Source of the DNA: JBBDIO01 sp040880365
GTDB taxonomy: Bacteria > Chloroflexota > Anaerolineae > Caldilineales > Caldilineaceae
DNA length: 15,625 nucleotides
Assembly (NCBI GenBank): GCA_040880365.1
Contig: JBBDIO010000214.1
Coordinates: forward strand, 1-15,625
Reading direction: 5' to 3'
Part shown: piece by piece, positions 6,294 through 13,921 of the stretch
Position numbering within the stretch: position 1 is the stretch's first letter
Layout of the letters: every line of letters starts with the position of its first letter
Position numbers and translations under genes: made by a program
The notes under the pieces: generated by a model
Told to the model about the DNA's origin: nothing
Seen by the model: the letters and a program-made list of their open reading frames with translations, nothing else
Databases searched by the model: none

Positions 6294-6319
6294 TAATACT
6301 GTGTGCTTTAATACTGTGT
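6294..6319. promoter_or_regulatory. Paired 11-bp direct repeat upstream of ferredoxin
   Basis: TAATACTGTGT occurs at 6294-6304 and 6309-6319, within 40 bases of the ferredoxin start. It contains the 8-mer TACTGTGT that also occurs twice upstream of the truncated haemoglobin (5254-5261 and 5275-5282). On the minus strand the repeats read ACACAGTATTA and could overlap the ferredoxin promoter. Confidence 0.4.
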
Positions 6320-6423
6320 AGAAATCACTGGTTGTTTGGGCCTATCCACGCGCGAATTGCCATAATTTCCGCGCTGGGTGTCCATTCTGGCATGTGGTAC
6401 CTGCGCAGACTGTAATGATTTTA

Positions 6424-6445
6424 CCCGGTTTGTGCAAACGCCGGG
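6424..6445. promoter_or_regulatory. Interrupted palindrome upstream of the surface-protein gene
   Basis: CCCGG (6424-6428) and CCGGG (6441-6445) enclose TTTG-TG-CAAA, giving a near-perfect dyad 104 bases before the chosen start of the surface protein. It lies in the 269-bp divergent region 6280-6548. It could be an operator or a 5' leader hairpin; no clear promoter was identified. Confidence 0.3.
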
Positions 6446-6548
6446 CACAGACAACCATGGACTGCCCACAATAGGGGCCAACAATGGGCGGCAAAACTCC
6501 CGGCGTTCTATCCGCACCCCAACCGGACTAAACGAAATCCACAACACC

Positions 6549-9500
6549 ATGCTTGCATCCCGCCACCTCTCACCGGCTATCACCCTGCGCCTGCTCCTGC
6601 TGGGCGTCGGCCTTTGGTTGGGCAGCTACCTACCGTCGCCCACAGACCTGCGCGCCGCGACCCACGTCATCTATGTGGATGCCAACCGGGAGGGCGGAGA
6701 CGGCGATGGACGCGCGTGGGAACACGCCCTGCCCGATCTGCAAGCCGCGCTCGCGCTGGCCCAGCCCGGCGACGAAATCTGGGTGGCGGCGGGCGTCTAT
6801 CGTCCGGTGACGGATGTCCCCGCCGCGACTGGCGAAGAACGCGGGGCAACGTTTCAGCTGCGAAACGAGGTCGCAATCTACGGCGGCTTTGTGGGCACCG
6901 AAAGCAGCCGCGCCGCCCGCGACTGGCAGGCCCACGTTACAGTGCTCAGCGGCGACATTGACCAGAACGACACAATCACGCTTCAGGGGTTCAGCGTCCA
7001 CCCCGATCATATTTTGGGTGAAAACAGTTATCATGTGGTGACGTCCAGCGGCGTCGATGCCAGCGCGCGGCTGGATGGTTTCACCATCACCGGCGGAGCC
7101 GCAAACGAAGCCGGCGCGCCACACGACCGCGGCGGCGGCCTGCTCAATGTGCAAGGCGACCCCACGCTGGCCAACCTCTACATTGTGGGCAATCGGGCCA
7201 CCACTGGGGGCGGTGGCATCTACAACACGGGCAGCCTCACCTTGACCAATAGCATCCTGCGCGCCAACCAGGCCGCGAAGGGCGGCGCGTTCATGAGCAT
7301 CGACCTACTTTCCACGCCGCGTCTGGTCAATGTGTTGTTTAGTGGCAACTTCGCCACTACATCCGGTGGCGCGCTATATATCAGCAATAGCGGCGCGCAG
7401 ATTATCAATGCGACCATCAGCGGCAACCGGGCCGCCGTGGCGGGGGGCGCGCTCTATAGCGGGGGCATCACAGGGCCATTGATCCACAATTCTATCCTCT
7501 GGCACAACCACGCTCCCAGCAGCGTGGCCCTGCATATCGGGGGATCCAACCAGCCCGCCCTGCATCACAGCCTGATCGAAGGCTGCAAACCCGGCGGAAG
7601 CTGGCAAAGCGCGTGTGGGCTGAATGGCGGCGGCAACCTGACGGATGGAGATCCCCAGTTCATCGCCGCGCCCAACCCTGCGCACGCGCCCACCGCACAG
7701 GACGCGGAAACGGGTGACCTGCGCCTGCTCATCACCGCGCCGGGCGTGGAAGCCGGTGACAGTGGTGCCGCGCAGAACGTCTCTACCGATTTGGACGGTG
7801 GGCCGCGTCTCTATGGCGCGAACATCGATCTGGGCGCGTATGAAGCCCCCGGCTATCGCGCCCAGTCCTACAGCAAGGGCCAGGGCAGCATTATACTCAC
7901 GCCTGACGCGCCGCTCTACGCGCCGGAAACGGTCGTCCAGGTTGCTGCCGAATCCGACGCGGGATGGGTATTCACCGGCTGGAGTGGCGATCTGCACGGC
8001 AGTATCACGCCCCAGAATCTGACACTAAACGCGCCGCGTGCCATCACCGCCACGTTCGCCAATTTGCCGCCCCATGCCCACGCCGGCGCGCCCCAGACTA
8101 TCACAGTTGATGCCACCGGCAATCGCACAGTCACGCTCGACGGCAGCGGCAGCTTTGATGCCGACCCCGACCAGACCCTCAGCTACGGCTGGGTGCAGAC
8201 GGGCGGCACACCCATCGCATTGCAGGCGGCGCAAACCGCTGCGCCCCAGTTCACCGCGCCGTCCACACCCGCCAACCTCAGCTTCACACTTGTCGTCACC
8301 GATAATTTTGGCGCGATCAGTATGCCTGCGACCACAACTGTGACTGTGGTCGATGTGCCCATTTCGGGGCTTGTCGCCATCGCAACCAGCCCGACTACCC
8401 TGGGCCAAACCACCGCCTTCAGCGCAACGATTGACGCAGGCAGCAACGTGACCTACAGCTGGGCTTTTGGCGACGGCAACACAGGCGACGGCAACACAGG
8501 CAGCGGCGCGCACCCCAGCCACATCTACACGCAGACCGGCGTCTACACCGCGCGCGTCACCGCCACCAACGGAACCAACCAGCAGATCGCCACCGCAGGC
8601 GTGCTTGTAACCAATCTCGCGCCCACCGCCCACGCGGGCGCCGATCAGACCGTGGCGGTCAACGCGCCGGTTGTGCTGGATGGGACTGCATCGCACGACC
8701 CCGATGGACATCTGCCCCTGGTCTACGCCTGGACCCAGAGCGCAGGCCCATCGGTTATTTTACATCCCAGCGGCAACGGCATGACCACCTTCAGCGCGCC
8801 GCCCACACCCGCCACGCTCACCTTTACGCTGGTGGTCACCGATGCGGGCGGCGCAAGCGGCACACCTCACAGTGTGAATATCACCGTGCAAGATATCGCA
8901 CTGACGGGGTTGCACGTCGAGCACAGTGGCCCCACCACTCTGGGCGCAAGCACAGCCTTCACCGCAACCCTCGATAGCGGCAGCAATGCGCTCTACCACT
9001 GGGACTTCGACGACGGCAATACGGGCAGCGGCGCGCACCCCAGCCACATCTACACGCAGACCGGCGTCTACACCGCCCACGTCACCGCCATCAACGGGAC
9101 CAACCAGCAGATCGCGTCCGCAGTCGTGCCCGTAGCCAATCTCGCGCCCACTGCCCACGCGGGTGCGGATCAGACTGTGGTGGGCGGCGCACAGGTCACT
9201 CTCAATGGGCACAGTTCCACCGACGCCGACGGACATCTACCGCTTTCCTTTGCGTGGCTGCAAACCGCAGGCCCTGCCGTCACATTGCACACGGCGACTG
9301 CCGTCACGGTGACTTTTATTGCACCGGAAGCCACGCCAGAAACCACCATGCTGCGCTTTCAACTGACTGTACAGGATCTGTTTGGCGCAACCAGTGTGCC
9401 CGCGACTACCACCGTCACCGTAGCCGCGGCCATCCCGCCAGCTCCCGATCCGGGTGATCCGGACGACCCTGTCGAGCCGGATAATCCTGTGGATCCCCAC

Positions 9501-9944
9501 GATCCCGACGATCCCACCGATCCCGACACTCCCGATGACCCGGATGACCCGGATAATCCCGACATGCCGAACGATCCGCGGCCTGGCGTCATCCGCACCC
9601 AACCCACCATCAATACCGTGAACCTCGCGTTGCGAACCGAACCCGACGCGCCGGTCAACGTGCAGGTAAATACCGACCTAATGCCCGCCACCGCCATGCA
9701 GGAGAGCCTCTGCACGACCGACCCCGCCCACGGCGCGATTGCGCCCGCCGACTTTGCCACGGGCATCACCTTTGTCATCATGGCAATCAGCGCTATGGAT
9801 GATCGAAACTGCCGGTTACACTTCACGCTGACCAGCCAGGACCCCGCCTACGATGGCCTTAGCGTCTCCCCGCTCATCGTCACCCTCGAAGGCAACCCGG
9901 AACCCCGGCATCCTGTCTACCTGCCCCACGCCACGCGAGAATAA
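6549..9944 (+). CDS. Secreted modular surface protein: beta-helix, InlB-like repeat, PKD/Ig-like modules
   Basis: A 1131-residue extracellular protein of unknown role, perhaps adhesion or polysaccharide binding. ATG 6549 was chosen because it begins a signal peptide (hydrophobic core about 11-25, cleavage near 36); a GTG at 6378 in the same frame would bury that signal behind 57 residues. The Shine-Dalgarno sequence at 6549 is weak. Modules: right-handed parallel beta-helix opening with HVIYVDAN and a GDEIWVAAGVYRP segment (about 38-435); divergent InlB-type repeat with FTGWSGD (about 440-503); three K319L/REJ-like Ig domains beginning around 506, 690 and 865, the last two with PTAHAGADQTV, alternating with two PKD domains (about 602-689 and 784-864); an Asp-Pro-rich linker (967-1012); and a C-terminal domain with Cys1055 and Cys1088, ending in VYLPHATRE. 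No catalytic residues are recognised. It is probably monocistronic. Confidence 0.88.
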   Translation: MLASRHLSPAITLRLLLLGVGLWLGSYLPSPTDLRAATHVIYVDANREGGDGDGRAWEHALPDLQAALALAQPGDEIWVAAGVYRPVTDVPAATGEERGATFQLRNEVAIYGGFVGTESSRAARDWQAHVTVLSGDIDQNDTITLQGFSVHPDHILGENSYHVVTSSGVDASARLDGFTITGGAANEAGAPHDRGGGLLNVQGDPTLANLYIVGNRATTGGGGIYNTGSLTLTNSILRANQAAKGGAFMSIDLLSTPRLVNVLFSGNFATTSGGALYISNSGAQIINATISGNRAAVAGGALYSGGITGPLIHNSILWHNHAPSSVALHIGGSNQPALHHSLIEGCKPGGSWQSACGLNGGGNLTDGDPQFIAAPNPAHAPTAQDAETGDLRLLITAPGVEAGDSGAAQNVSTDLDGGPRLYGANIDLGAYEAPGYRAQSYSKGQGSIILTPDAPLYAPETVVQVAAESDAGWVFTGWSGDLHGSITPQNLTLNAPRAITATFANLPPHAHAGAPQTITVDATGNRTVTLDGSGSFDADPDQTLSYGWVQTGGTPIALQAAQTAAPQFTAPSTPANLSFTLVVTDNFGAISMPATTTVTVVDVPISGLVAIATSPTTLGQTTAFSATIDAGSNVTYSWAFGDGNTGDGNTGSGAHPSHIYTQTGVYTARVTATNGTNQQIATAGVLVTNLAPTAHAGADQTVAVNAPVVLDGTASHDPDGHLPLVYAWTQSAGPSVILHPSGNGMTTFSAPPTPATLTFTLVVTDAGGASGTPHSVNITVQDIALTGLHVEHSGPTTLGASTAFTATLDSGSNALYHWDFDDGNTGSGAHPSHIYTQTGVYTAHVTAINGTNQQIASAVVPVANLAPTAHAGADQTVVGGAQVTLNGHSSTDADGHLPLSFAWLQTAGPAVTLHTATAVTVTFIAPEATPETTMLRFQLTVQDLFGATSVPATTTVTVAAAIPPAPDPGDPDDPVEPDNPVDPHDPDDPTDPDTPDDPDDPDNPDMPNDPRPGVIRTQPTINTVNLALRTEPDAPVNVQVNTDLMPATAMQESLCTTDPAHGAIAPADFATGITFVIMAISAMDDRNCRLHFTLTSQDPAYDGLSVSPLIVTLEGNPEPRHPVYLPHATRE
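8469..8498 (+). repeat. 15-bp perfect tandem duplication inside the first PKD domain
   Basis: The 15-base unit beginning GGCGACGGCAAC occurs at 8469-8483 and again at 8484-8498, giving a GDGNT-GDGNT duplication (residues 641-650). The second PKD domain has only one equivalent (DDGNT). It is in frame and looks like recent slippage in the loop. Confidence 0.9.
8499..9076 (+). repeat. Duplicated PKD+Ig module, period 525 bp, with 53-bp identical core
   Basis: Bases 8499-8551 recur without mismatch at 9024-9076, 525 bp (175 codons) apart. They encode the PKD segment GSGAHPSHIYTQTGVYTA in both copies. Surrounding protein sequence (NQQIA, then LAPTAHAGADQTV) is also shared at the same offset. This indicates tandem duplication of a PKD-plus-Ig pair, with the core either recent, conserved, or homogenised by gene conversion. 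Confidence 0.9.
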
Positions 9945-10337
9945 AAAGCTACCCACGCGACAAGTCCGCCTCACACGCCTGACCCAGCCCCTCTGACAGG
10001 CCCCTGACAGCGCCTTGCCCACCCTGCCGCCCCATGATAGAATCTACCAACTCTCGGCAGAACACCCCATGCGTGCTAATTGCCCTGGCTATCTCCGCCA
10101 CAAACAGGCGCACGACCGGCTTTTGTATCCGGTATCAAACGCGCCGAATATTCCGCGTGTCTCTGGGTCTGTTGCATCGCGCAGGGCATCGCGCCGGGCA
10201 GCGTGCCACAGATTACGAGAATTTGCCGCAATTTGCCGCAGACTTACGGAGAACCACATCCTCTCCATGTACAATTGGGCGGCAGTCGATGACTTTCGAC
10301 ATGCTCGTAAATGAATTGAATCAGAGGAGTTTCACAT
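9945..10337. other. 393-bp intergenic region with short tandem repeats and a possible promoter
   Basis: No credible gene: the short open frames here have no recognisable domain and no good ribosome binding site. No terminator was found after the surface-protein stop. A perfect 10-bp tandem repeat, ATTTGCCGCA, lies at 10221-10240, and an imperfect 12-13-bp tandem (CATCGCGCAGGG, CATCGCGCCGGG) lies near 10166-10200. TTGTAT (10123-10128) and GAATAT (10146-10151), 17 bases apart, are a possible sigma-70-like promoter, which would leave a leader of about 180 bases before the methyltransferase fusion gene. Confidence 0.4.
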
Positions 10338-11765
10338 TTGAGTATCCAAAATCGCTGCCAAAGCGACTTTTACAAAATGCTATTGCCCGTCCCCGACCCG
10401 GAGGATATGTCGCTTCACGCGCGCAATTCCTGCCCGGCTTTGCTCACACAAAGAATTCACGAAATATTACCCATGCTGAAGTTTGTCAATTGTCAGGTGG
10501 AATCGATTGCCACCGATGAGACGATTCTCATACTGCCCTTCGAGGAAAGCTCACTCAACCAAAATGGCACCCAGCATACCGCGTCGTTCTACTTATTGGC
10601 CGATTGTGCCCTGGCAGTCGCCATCTTTGGGGCCTTGCCCGGCGTCTATGTCACGGGAATTCACGATCGGTGCCGGGCCATGCCCATTCAAATCTGGACC
10701 AAACAGGGCACAGTAGATCATCTTGCCCCGGCCACCGGCGCGATTCAGGCGATTGTCAACATCCCGCCTGCCGATGCGCAAGCGCTGCGCGCCCAGTTGT
10801 TGAAAAAAGGCCGGGCTGATATTTCGGCGACGATCCGCATGTTTCACGGCGCGGATCTGGTTGCCACCGCCGATTTCACACTCGGCGTCTATGCCGATAT
10901 GCCGCGGCCCGCCGGCAAGCGTCCGAATCTGTTTCAGGGGCAAAATATGAAACAATCGGCCCTGATGATGGCAGGATTACGCGCCGATCCCCTTTCCCAG
11001 CGTGTCGCCCAGGAACAGGGCCGCGCGATTGCCACGCGCATGGCGACCGCCACGCCCCAATTGCCCGCGTTGATCCAGGCCAGAACTTCCCATTTGGAGG
11101 AGTATCTGAACAACGACGAAAGCCATTATCAACAAGTTGTGGTGTTGGGGGTGGGTCTCGATACCAGGCCTCTGCAATTTGCAGGCCCGGATCAGCATTG
11201 GTATGGCATCGATCTGGTTCCAATGATCAAGGCCAGGGAAAGCACATTTTGCGAGCTGGAGCTTGCATCCGCGCATGTCACCCTGGTAGAAGGGGATATT
11301 CAAACCACCGACTGGCTCAATCGTCTGGACGCAGCCGGATATCGGGCGCACGCCTCTACCCTGTTCATAATCGAGGGGCTATCAATGTATCTGGAAAAGG
11401 AAGACTTGGAGGAATTGCTGGCAAAGCTGGGCCGCGCGACCACCCACAAAGCCAGTCGAGTCTGGCTGGATCATGTGACCCCGGCCCTGTTCCACCTGGA
11501 ATTGCCAGAAGTCCAGACCTTCCTGGCTTCCATGTCGCGCCTGGGCGAACCCTTCATTCTGGGGTTTAACGATGGCGACGCAATCGGGCATCCCCAATGG
11601 CAACAGGCCAGTACCACCTCTGCCGCCGAAATTTTAGACCTGGCAGAACCTGTCCATGCCGAATACCGCTTCTCGATCCTAAAGCCGGTTACCGCGCAAG
11701 CCGATCTGCCCGCCCGCGCAACAGACCGGCAAGAGATGCACAAAAACAACGGATACGCTGCCTAA
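10338..11765 (+). CDS. Fusion: DUF4442-like hotdog domain + leucine carboxyl methyltransferase-type SAM methyltransferase
   Basis: 475 residues, apparently two enzymes in one chain. Residues about 35-187 resemble the DUF4442/YiiD-type hotdog thioesterase-like fold, with an N-x-NGTQHTASFYLLADCA segment (74-91) at the usual central-helix position and a TATADF-like ending at 177-180. Residues about 205-450 are a class I methyltransferase of the LCMT family: RTSHLEEYL (249-257), SAM motif I VVLGVGLDTR (268-277), acidic GIDL (290-293), VEGDI (317-321) and EGLSMYL (346-352). LCMT relatives methylate carboxyl or hydroxyl groups in proteins or secondary metabolites. The start is a TTG at 10338, supported by a strong AGAGGAG eight bases upstream; ATG 10377 is the alternative. 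The substrate is unknown. Acyl-thioester handling plus methylation is an inference from the two folds. The gene stands alone. Confidence 0.8.
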   Translation: MSIQNRCQSDFYKMLLPVPDPEDMSLHARNSCPALLTQRIHEILPMLKFVNCQVESIATDETILILPFEESSLNQNGTQHTASFYLLADCALAVAIFGALPGVYVTGIHDRCRAMPIQIWTKQGTVDHLAPATGAIQAIVNIPPADAQALRAQLLKKGRADISATIRMFHGADLVATADFTLGVYADMPRPAGKRPNLFQGQNMKQSALMMAGLRADPLSQRVAQEQGRAIATRMATATPQLPALIQARTSHLEEYLNNDESHYQQVVVLGVGLDTRPLQFAGPDQHWYGIDLVPMIKARESTFCELELASAHVTLVEGDIQTTDWLNRLDAAGYRAHASTLFIIEGLSMYLEKEDLEELLAKLGRATTHKASRVWLDHVTPALFHLELPEVQTFLASMSRLGEPFILGFNDGDAIGHPQWQQASTTSAAEILDLAEPVHAEYRFSILKPVTAQADLPARATDRQEMHKNNGYAA

Positions 11766-11774
11766 GCAGTAGTG

Positions 11775-11856
11775 GGGAATTGGATCATCAGGTAGCGGCT
11801 GCTTCGCGTCTTTCCGAAGCCTTTTCGCGTTCTTGCCTATCGATGATCCAATTCCC
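11775..11856. repeat. 82-bp element with perfect 15-bp inverted repeats, between convergent genes
   Basis: GGGAATTGGATCATC (11775-11789) and its exact complement GATGATCCAATTCCC (11842-11856) flank 52 bases. Within these, GCTTCG (11801-11806) and CGAAGC (11815-11820) form a nested 6-bp hairpin. The element fills the 102-bp gap between the methyltransferase fusion stop and the stop of the opposing ABC gene. A short T-run (11865-11869) follows on the plus strand, nine bases after the stem. It may act as a shared terminator or be a small MITE-like insertion. No target duplication is evident. Confidence 0.8.
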
Positions 11857-11867
11857 AATGCCGGTTT

Positions 11868-13808
11868 TTATTCGGCGACGGCGTCGCCCACGGGTGCCGC
11901 GCCATTCACGCTCTGCACCATCTCCTCCTGGCGGGCAAACTGGCTCATATAGAGCTTGTAATAGGCGCCACCCTGGGCCAACAGTTCCTCATGGCGTCCG
12001 CGCTCCACAATTTCGCCATCGACCACCACCAAAACCTGGTCGGCGTTGCGAATCGTGCTCAGCCGGTGGGCAATCACAAAGCTGGTGCGCCCAGCCAACA
12101 ATTCTTCCAGCGCCGCCTGAATCTGGCGTTCCGTACGCGTATCCACGCTGCTGGTCGCCTCATCCAGAATCAGAATGCGCGGCTTGATCAGCGCGGCGCG
12201 GGCGATTGCCAGCAATTGGCGTTGCCCCTGACTCAGACCACCGCCCCGCTCGCCCAGCACAGTAGCATACCCTTCGGGCAGCCGTTCGATAAAGGCATGG
12301 GCGCGCGCCAGCCTGGCCGCGGCCAGCACTTCCTCATCGCTGGCTTCGGGACGCCCAAAGCGGATATTCTCCATCACCGTATCGCTAAACAGGAACGTAT
12401 CCTGCAAAACCAGCCCCATCTGGCTGCGCAGCGAATCGAAAGTCACATCGCGCACATCCACGCCGTCGATTGTCACACTGCCCGCCGTCACATCCCAGAA
12501 ACGGGGCAACAGATTGACCAGCGTGGTCTTGCCCGCGCCGGTCGGCCCCACCACGGCAATGGTCTGCCCCGGCTCGGCGACCAGATCGATTCCGCGCAAG
12601 ACAGGTTCACCGGGCGAATATTCGGCCCACACGTCGGCATAGACCACGCGCCCATCAATCTGGGCCAGCGGCGTGGCGGTGGCGCGCTCCACAATATCGG
12701 GCGTCTCATCCAGAAGCTCGAAGATGCGTTCGGCCCCGGCAATCGCGCTCTGCAAATTGGCCCACAAGACACTGATCTGCATAATCGGCTGGTTAAAGCG
12801 TTGGGAAAAATTCAGGAACGCTACAATCAGCCCCAGGGTGACCACTGCGCCGCCCAATGCACGCTCCTGGAGCAGAAAAATGCCGCCCACCCCGGCCACA
12901 ATTGCCAGCGCGGCATAGCCCAGCCCCTCTAATGTGGGCGCGAGAGCCGACGTATAGGCGACTGCCCGCACATTGGCATCGCGATTGGCCGCATTGCTGG
13001 TGCGGAAATTTTCGATATTGGCATCTTCCCGGCTAAACGCCTGCACCTCGCGCACGCCCGAAATCCCCTCTTCGAGTTCGGCGTTCACGTTGCCGATCTC
13101 TTGCCGGGTCTTGCGAAACGCTTTGCGCGCCTGTGCGCTGAACCACAGCGTGGTGATCACCATAATCGGCACCATCGACAGGCTCAACAGCCCATAGGCC
13201 CAGTTGAGCGCCAGCATGGTATAGGCAAGCCACACAATCAACAGCGCCCCGCCCAACACCTGCACCAGCGCAAAGCTGATCGCCTGTTGCAGCGTGCTCA
13301 TGTCGTTGGTAATCCGGCTCATGAGATCGCCGCTTTCGTGGCGGGTGAAGTAACCCAGCGAAAGCGCGTGCAGCCGATGGAAGACCGCCACTTGCAGCTT
13401 GCGCAAAACCCGCTGCCCGGCCCACGACATCATGAAAAACATCATCCCTGCCATGGCCGAACCCACCACATAGAGACCGGCCAGCACCAGCACAACGCGC
13501 ACCAAACCATCCGCCGGCGTTTCCGCCCCCGCCGCCAGGATCGTCGTATCAAACCAGCAGGCGGCGTCGGCGGCATCGGCGGCACTGCCTGCGCCCGCCA
13601 CTGCCGGTGTCAGATAACAGTCCACCGCCTGGCCCAACAGGCCGGGCGTCACCACCTGCACCCAGGTATTTACAATCAAAAAGGTAAACGCAAAGACCAT
13701 CGTCAGCCAATAGGGTCTGAAAAAACCGGCCAGACGGCGCAACGTTGCGCCCACACTGGTCGGAGTCATTGTCTCTTGCGCCAATATGGCGCGGGGTCCC
13801 CCCATCAT
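11868..13808 (-). CDS. ABC exporter half-transporter, catalytically competent subunit of a heterodimer
   Basis: A 646-residue TMD-NBD exporter subunit. Transmembrane helices span about 35-350. Motifs: Walker A GPTGAGKTT (421-429), Q-loop Gln469, signature LSQGQ (525-529) rather than LSGGQ, Walker B with catalytic Glu550 (ILILDEA), and switch His581. The LSQGQRQLLAI form with an intact Glu and His is what TM288-like subunits show. Its partner is the upstream same-strand gene ending at 13922, with 113 bases between, whose NBD is degenerate. An unusually long extracellular loop between helices 1 and 2 (about 60-102) is Ala/Asp-rich with Cys64 and Cys84. The first of two adjacent ATGs (13808) has GGGAGA nine bases upstream; ATG 13769 (MTPTSVG) is the alternative start. 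Cargo is probably an amphipathic drug or lipid, by family only. Confidence 0.92.
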   Translation of the reverse strand: MMGGPRAILAQETMTPTSVGATLRRLAGFFRPYWLTMVFAFTFLIVNTWVQVVTPGLLGQAVDCYLTPAVAGAGSAADAADAACWFDTTILAAGAETPADGLVRVVLVLAGLYVVGSAMAGMMFFMMSWAGQRVLRKLQVAVFHRLHALSLGYFTRHESGDLMSRITNDMSTLQQAISFALVQVLGGALLIVWLAYTMLALNWAYGLLSLSMVPIMVITTLWFSAQARKAFRKTRQEIGNVNAELEEGISGVREVQAFSREDANIENFRTSNAANRDANVRAVAYTSALAPTLEGLGYAALAIVAGVGGIFLLQERALGGAVVTLGLIVAFLNFSQRFNQPIMQISVLWANLQSAIAGAERIFELLDETPDIVERATATPLAQIDGRVVYADVWAEYSPGEPVLRGIDLVAEPGQTIAVVGPTGAGKTTLVNLLPRFWDVTAGSVTIDGVDVRDVTFDSLRSQMGLVLQDTFLFSDTVMENIRFGRPEASDEEVLAAARLARAHAFIERLPEGYATVLGERGGGLSQGQRQLLAIARAALIKPRILILDEATSSVDTRTERQIQAALEELLAGRTSFVIAHRLSTIRNADQVLVVVDGEIVERGRHEELLAQGGAYYKLYMSQFARQEEMVQSVNGAAPVGDAVAE

Positions 13809-13921
13809 AATCCAATTTCTCCCTGTAAATCTGACCCAGAAGCATCTGGCACGGTATCACCCGCATCGGCCACGCAGACACGCCATTCGGCCAGGCCGTT
13901 TGCCAAACAACCGGCTACCCG

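Noticed and set aside
6378..6548. N-terminal extension of the surface protein from GTG 6378
   Set aside because: It would place 57 non-signal-like residues ahead of a clear signal peptide that starts at ATG 6549.
10034..10519. Open frames in and across the 9945-10337 gap
   Set aside because: No ribosome binding site or domain; the longest overlaps the methyltransferase fusion gene in another frame.
11991..12932. Plus-strand open frame opposite the ABC subunit, and a similar one at 13101-14051
   Set aside because: Both are antisense to conserved ABC transporter sequence and show the His/Gln/Arg-rich composition of shadows.
13809..13921. Terminator or separate promoter between the two ABC subunit genes
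   Set aside because: Only weak, short GC dyads and no T-tract were found; co-transcription is the simpler reading.
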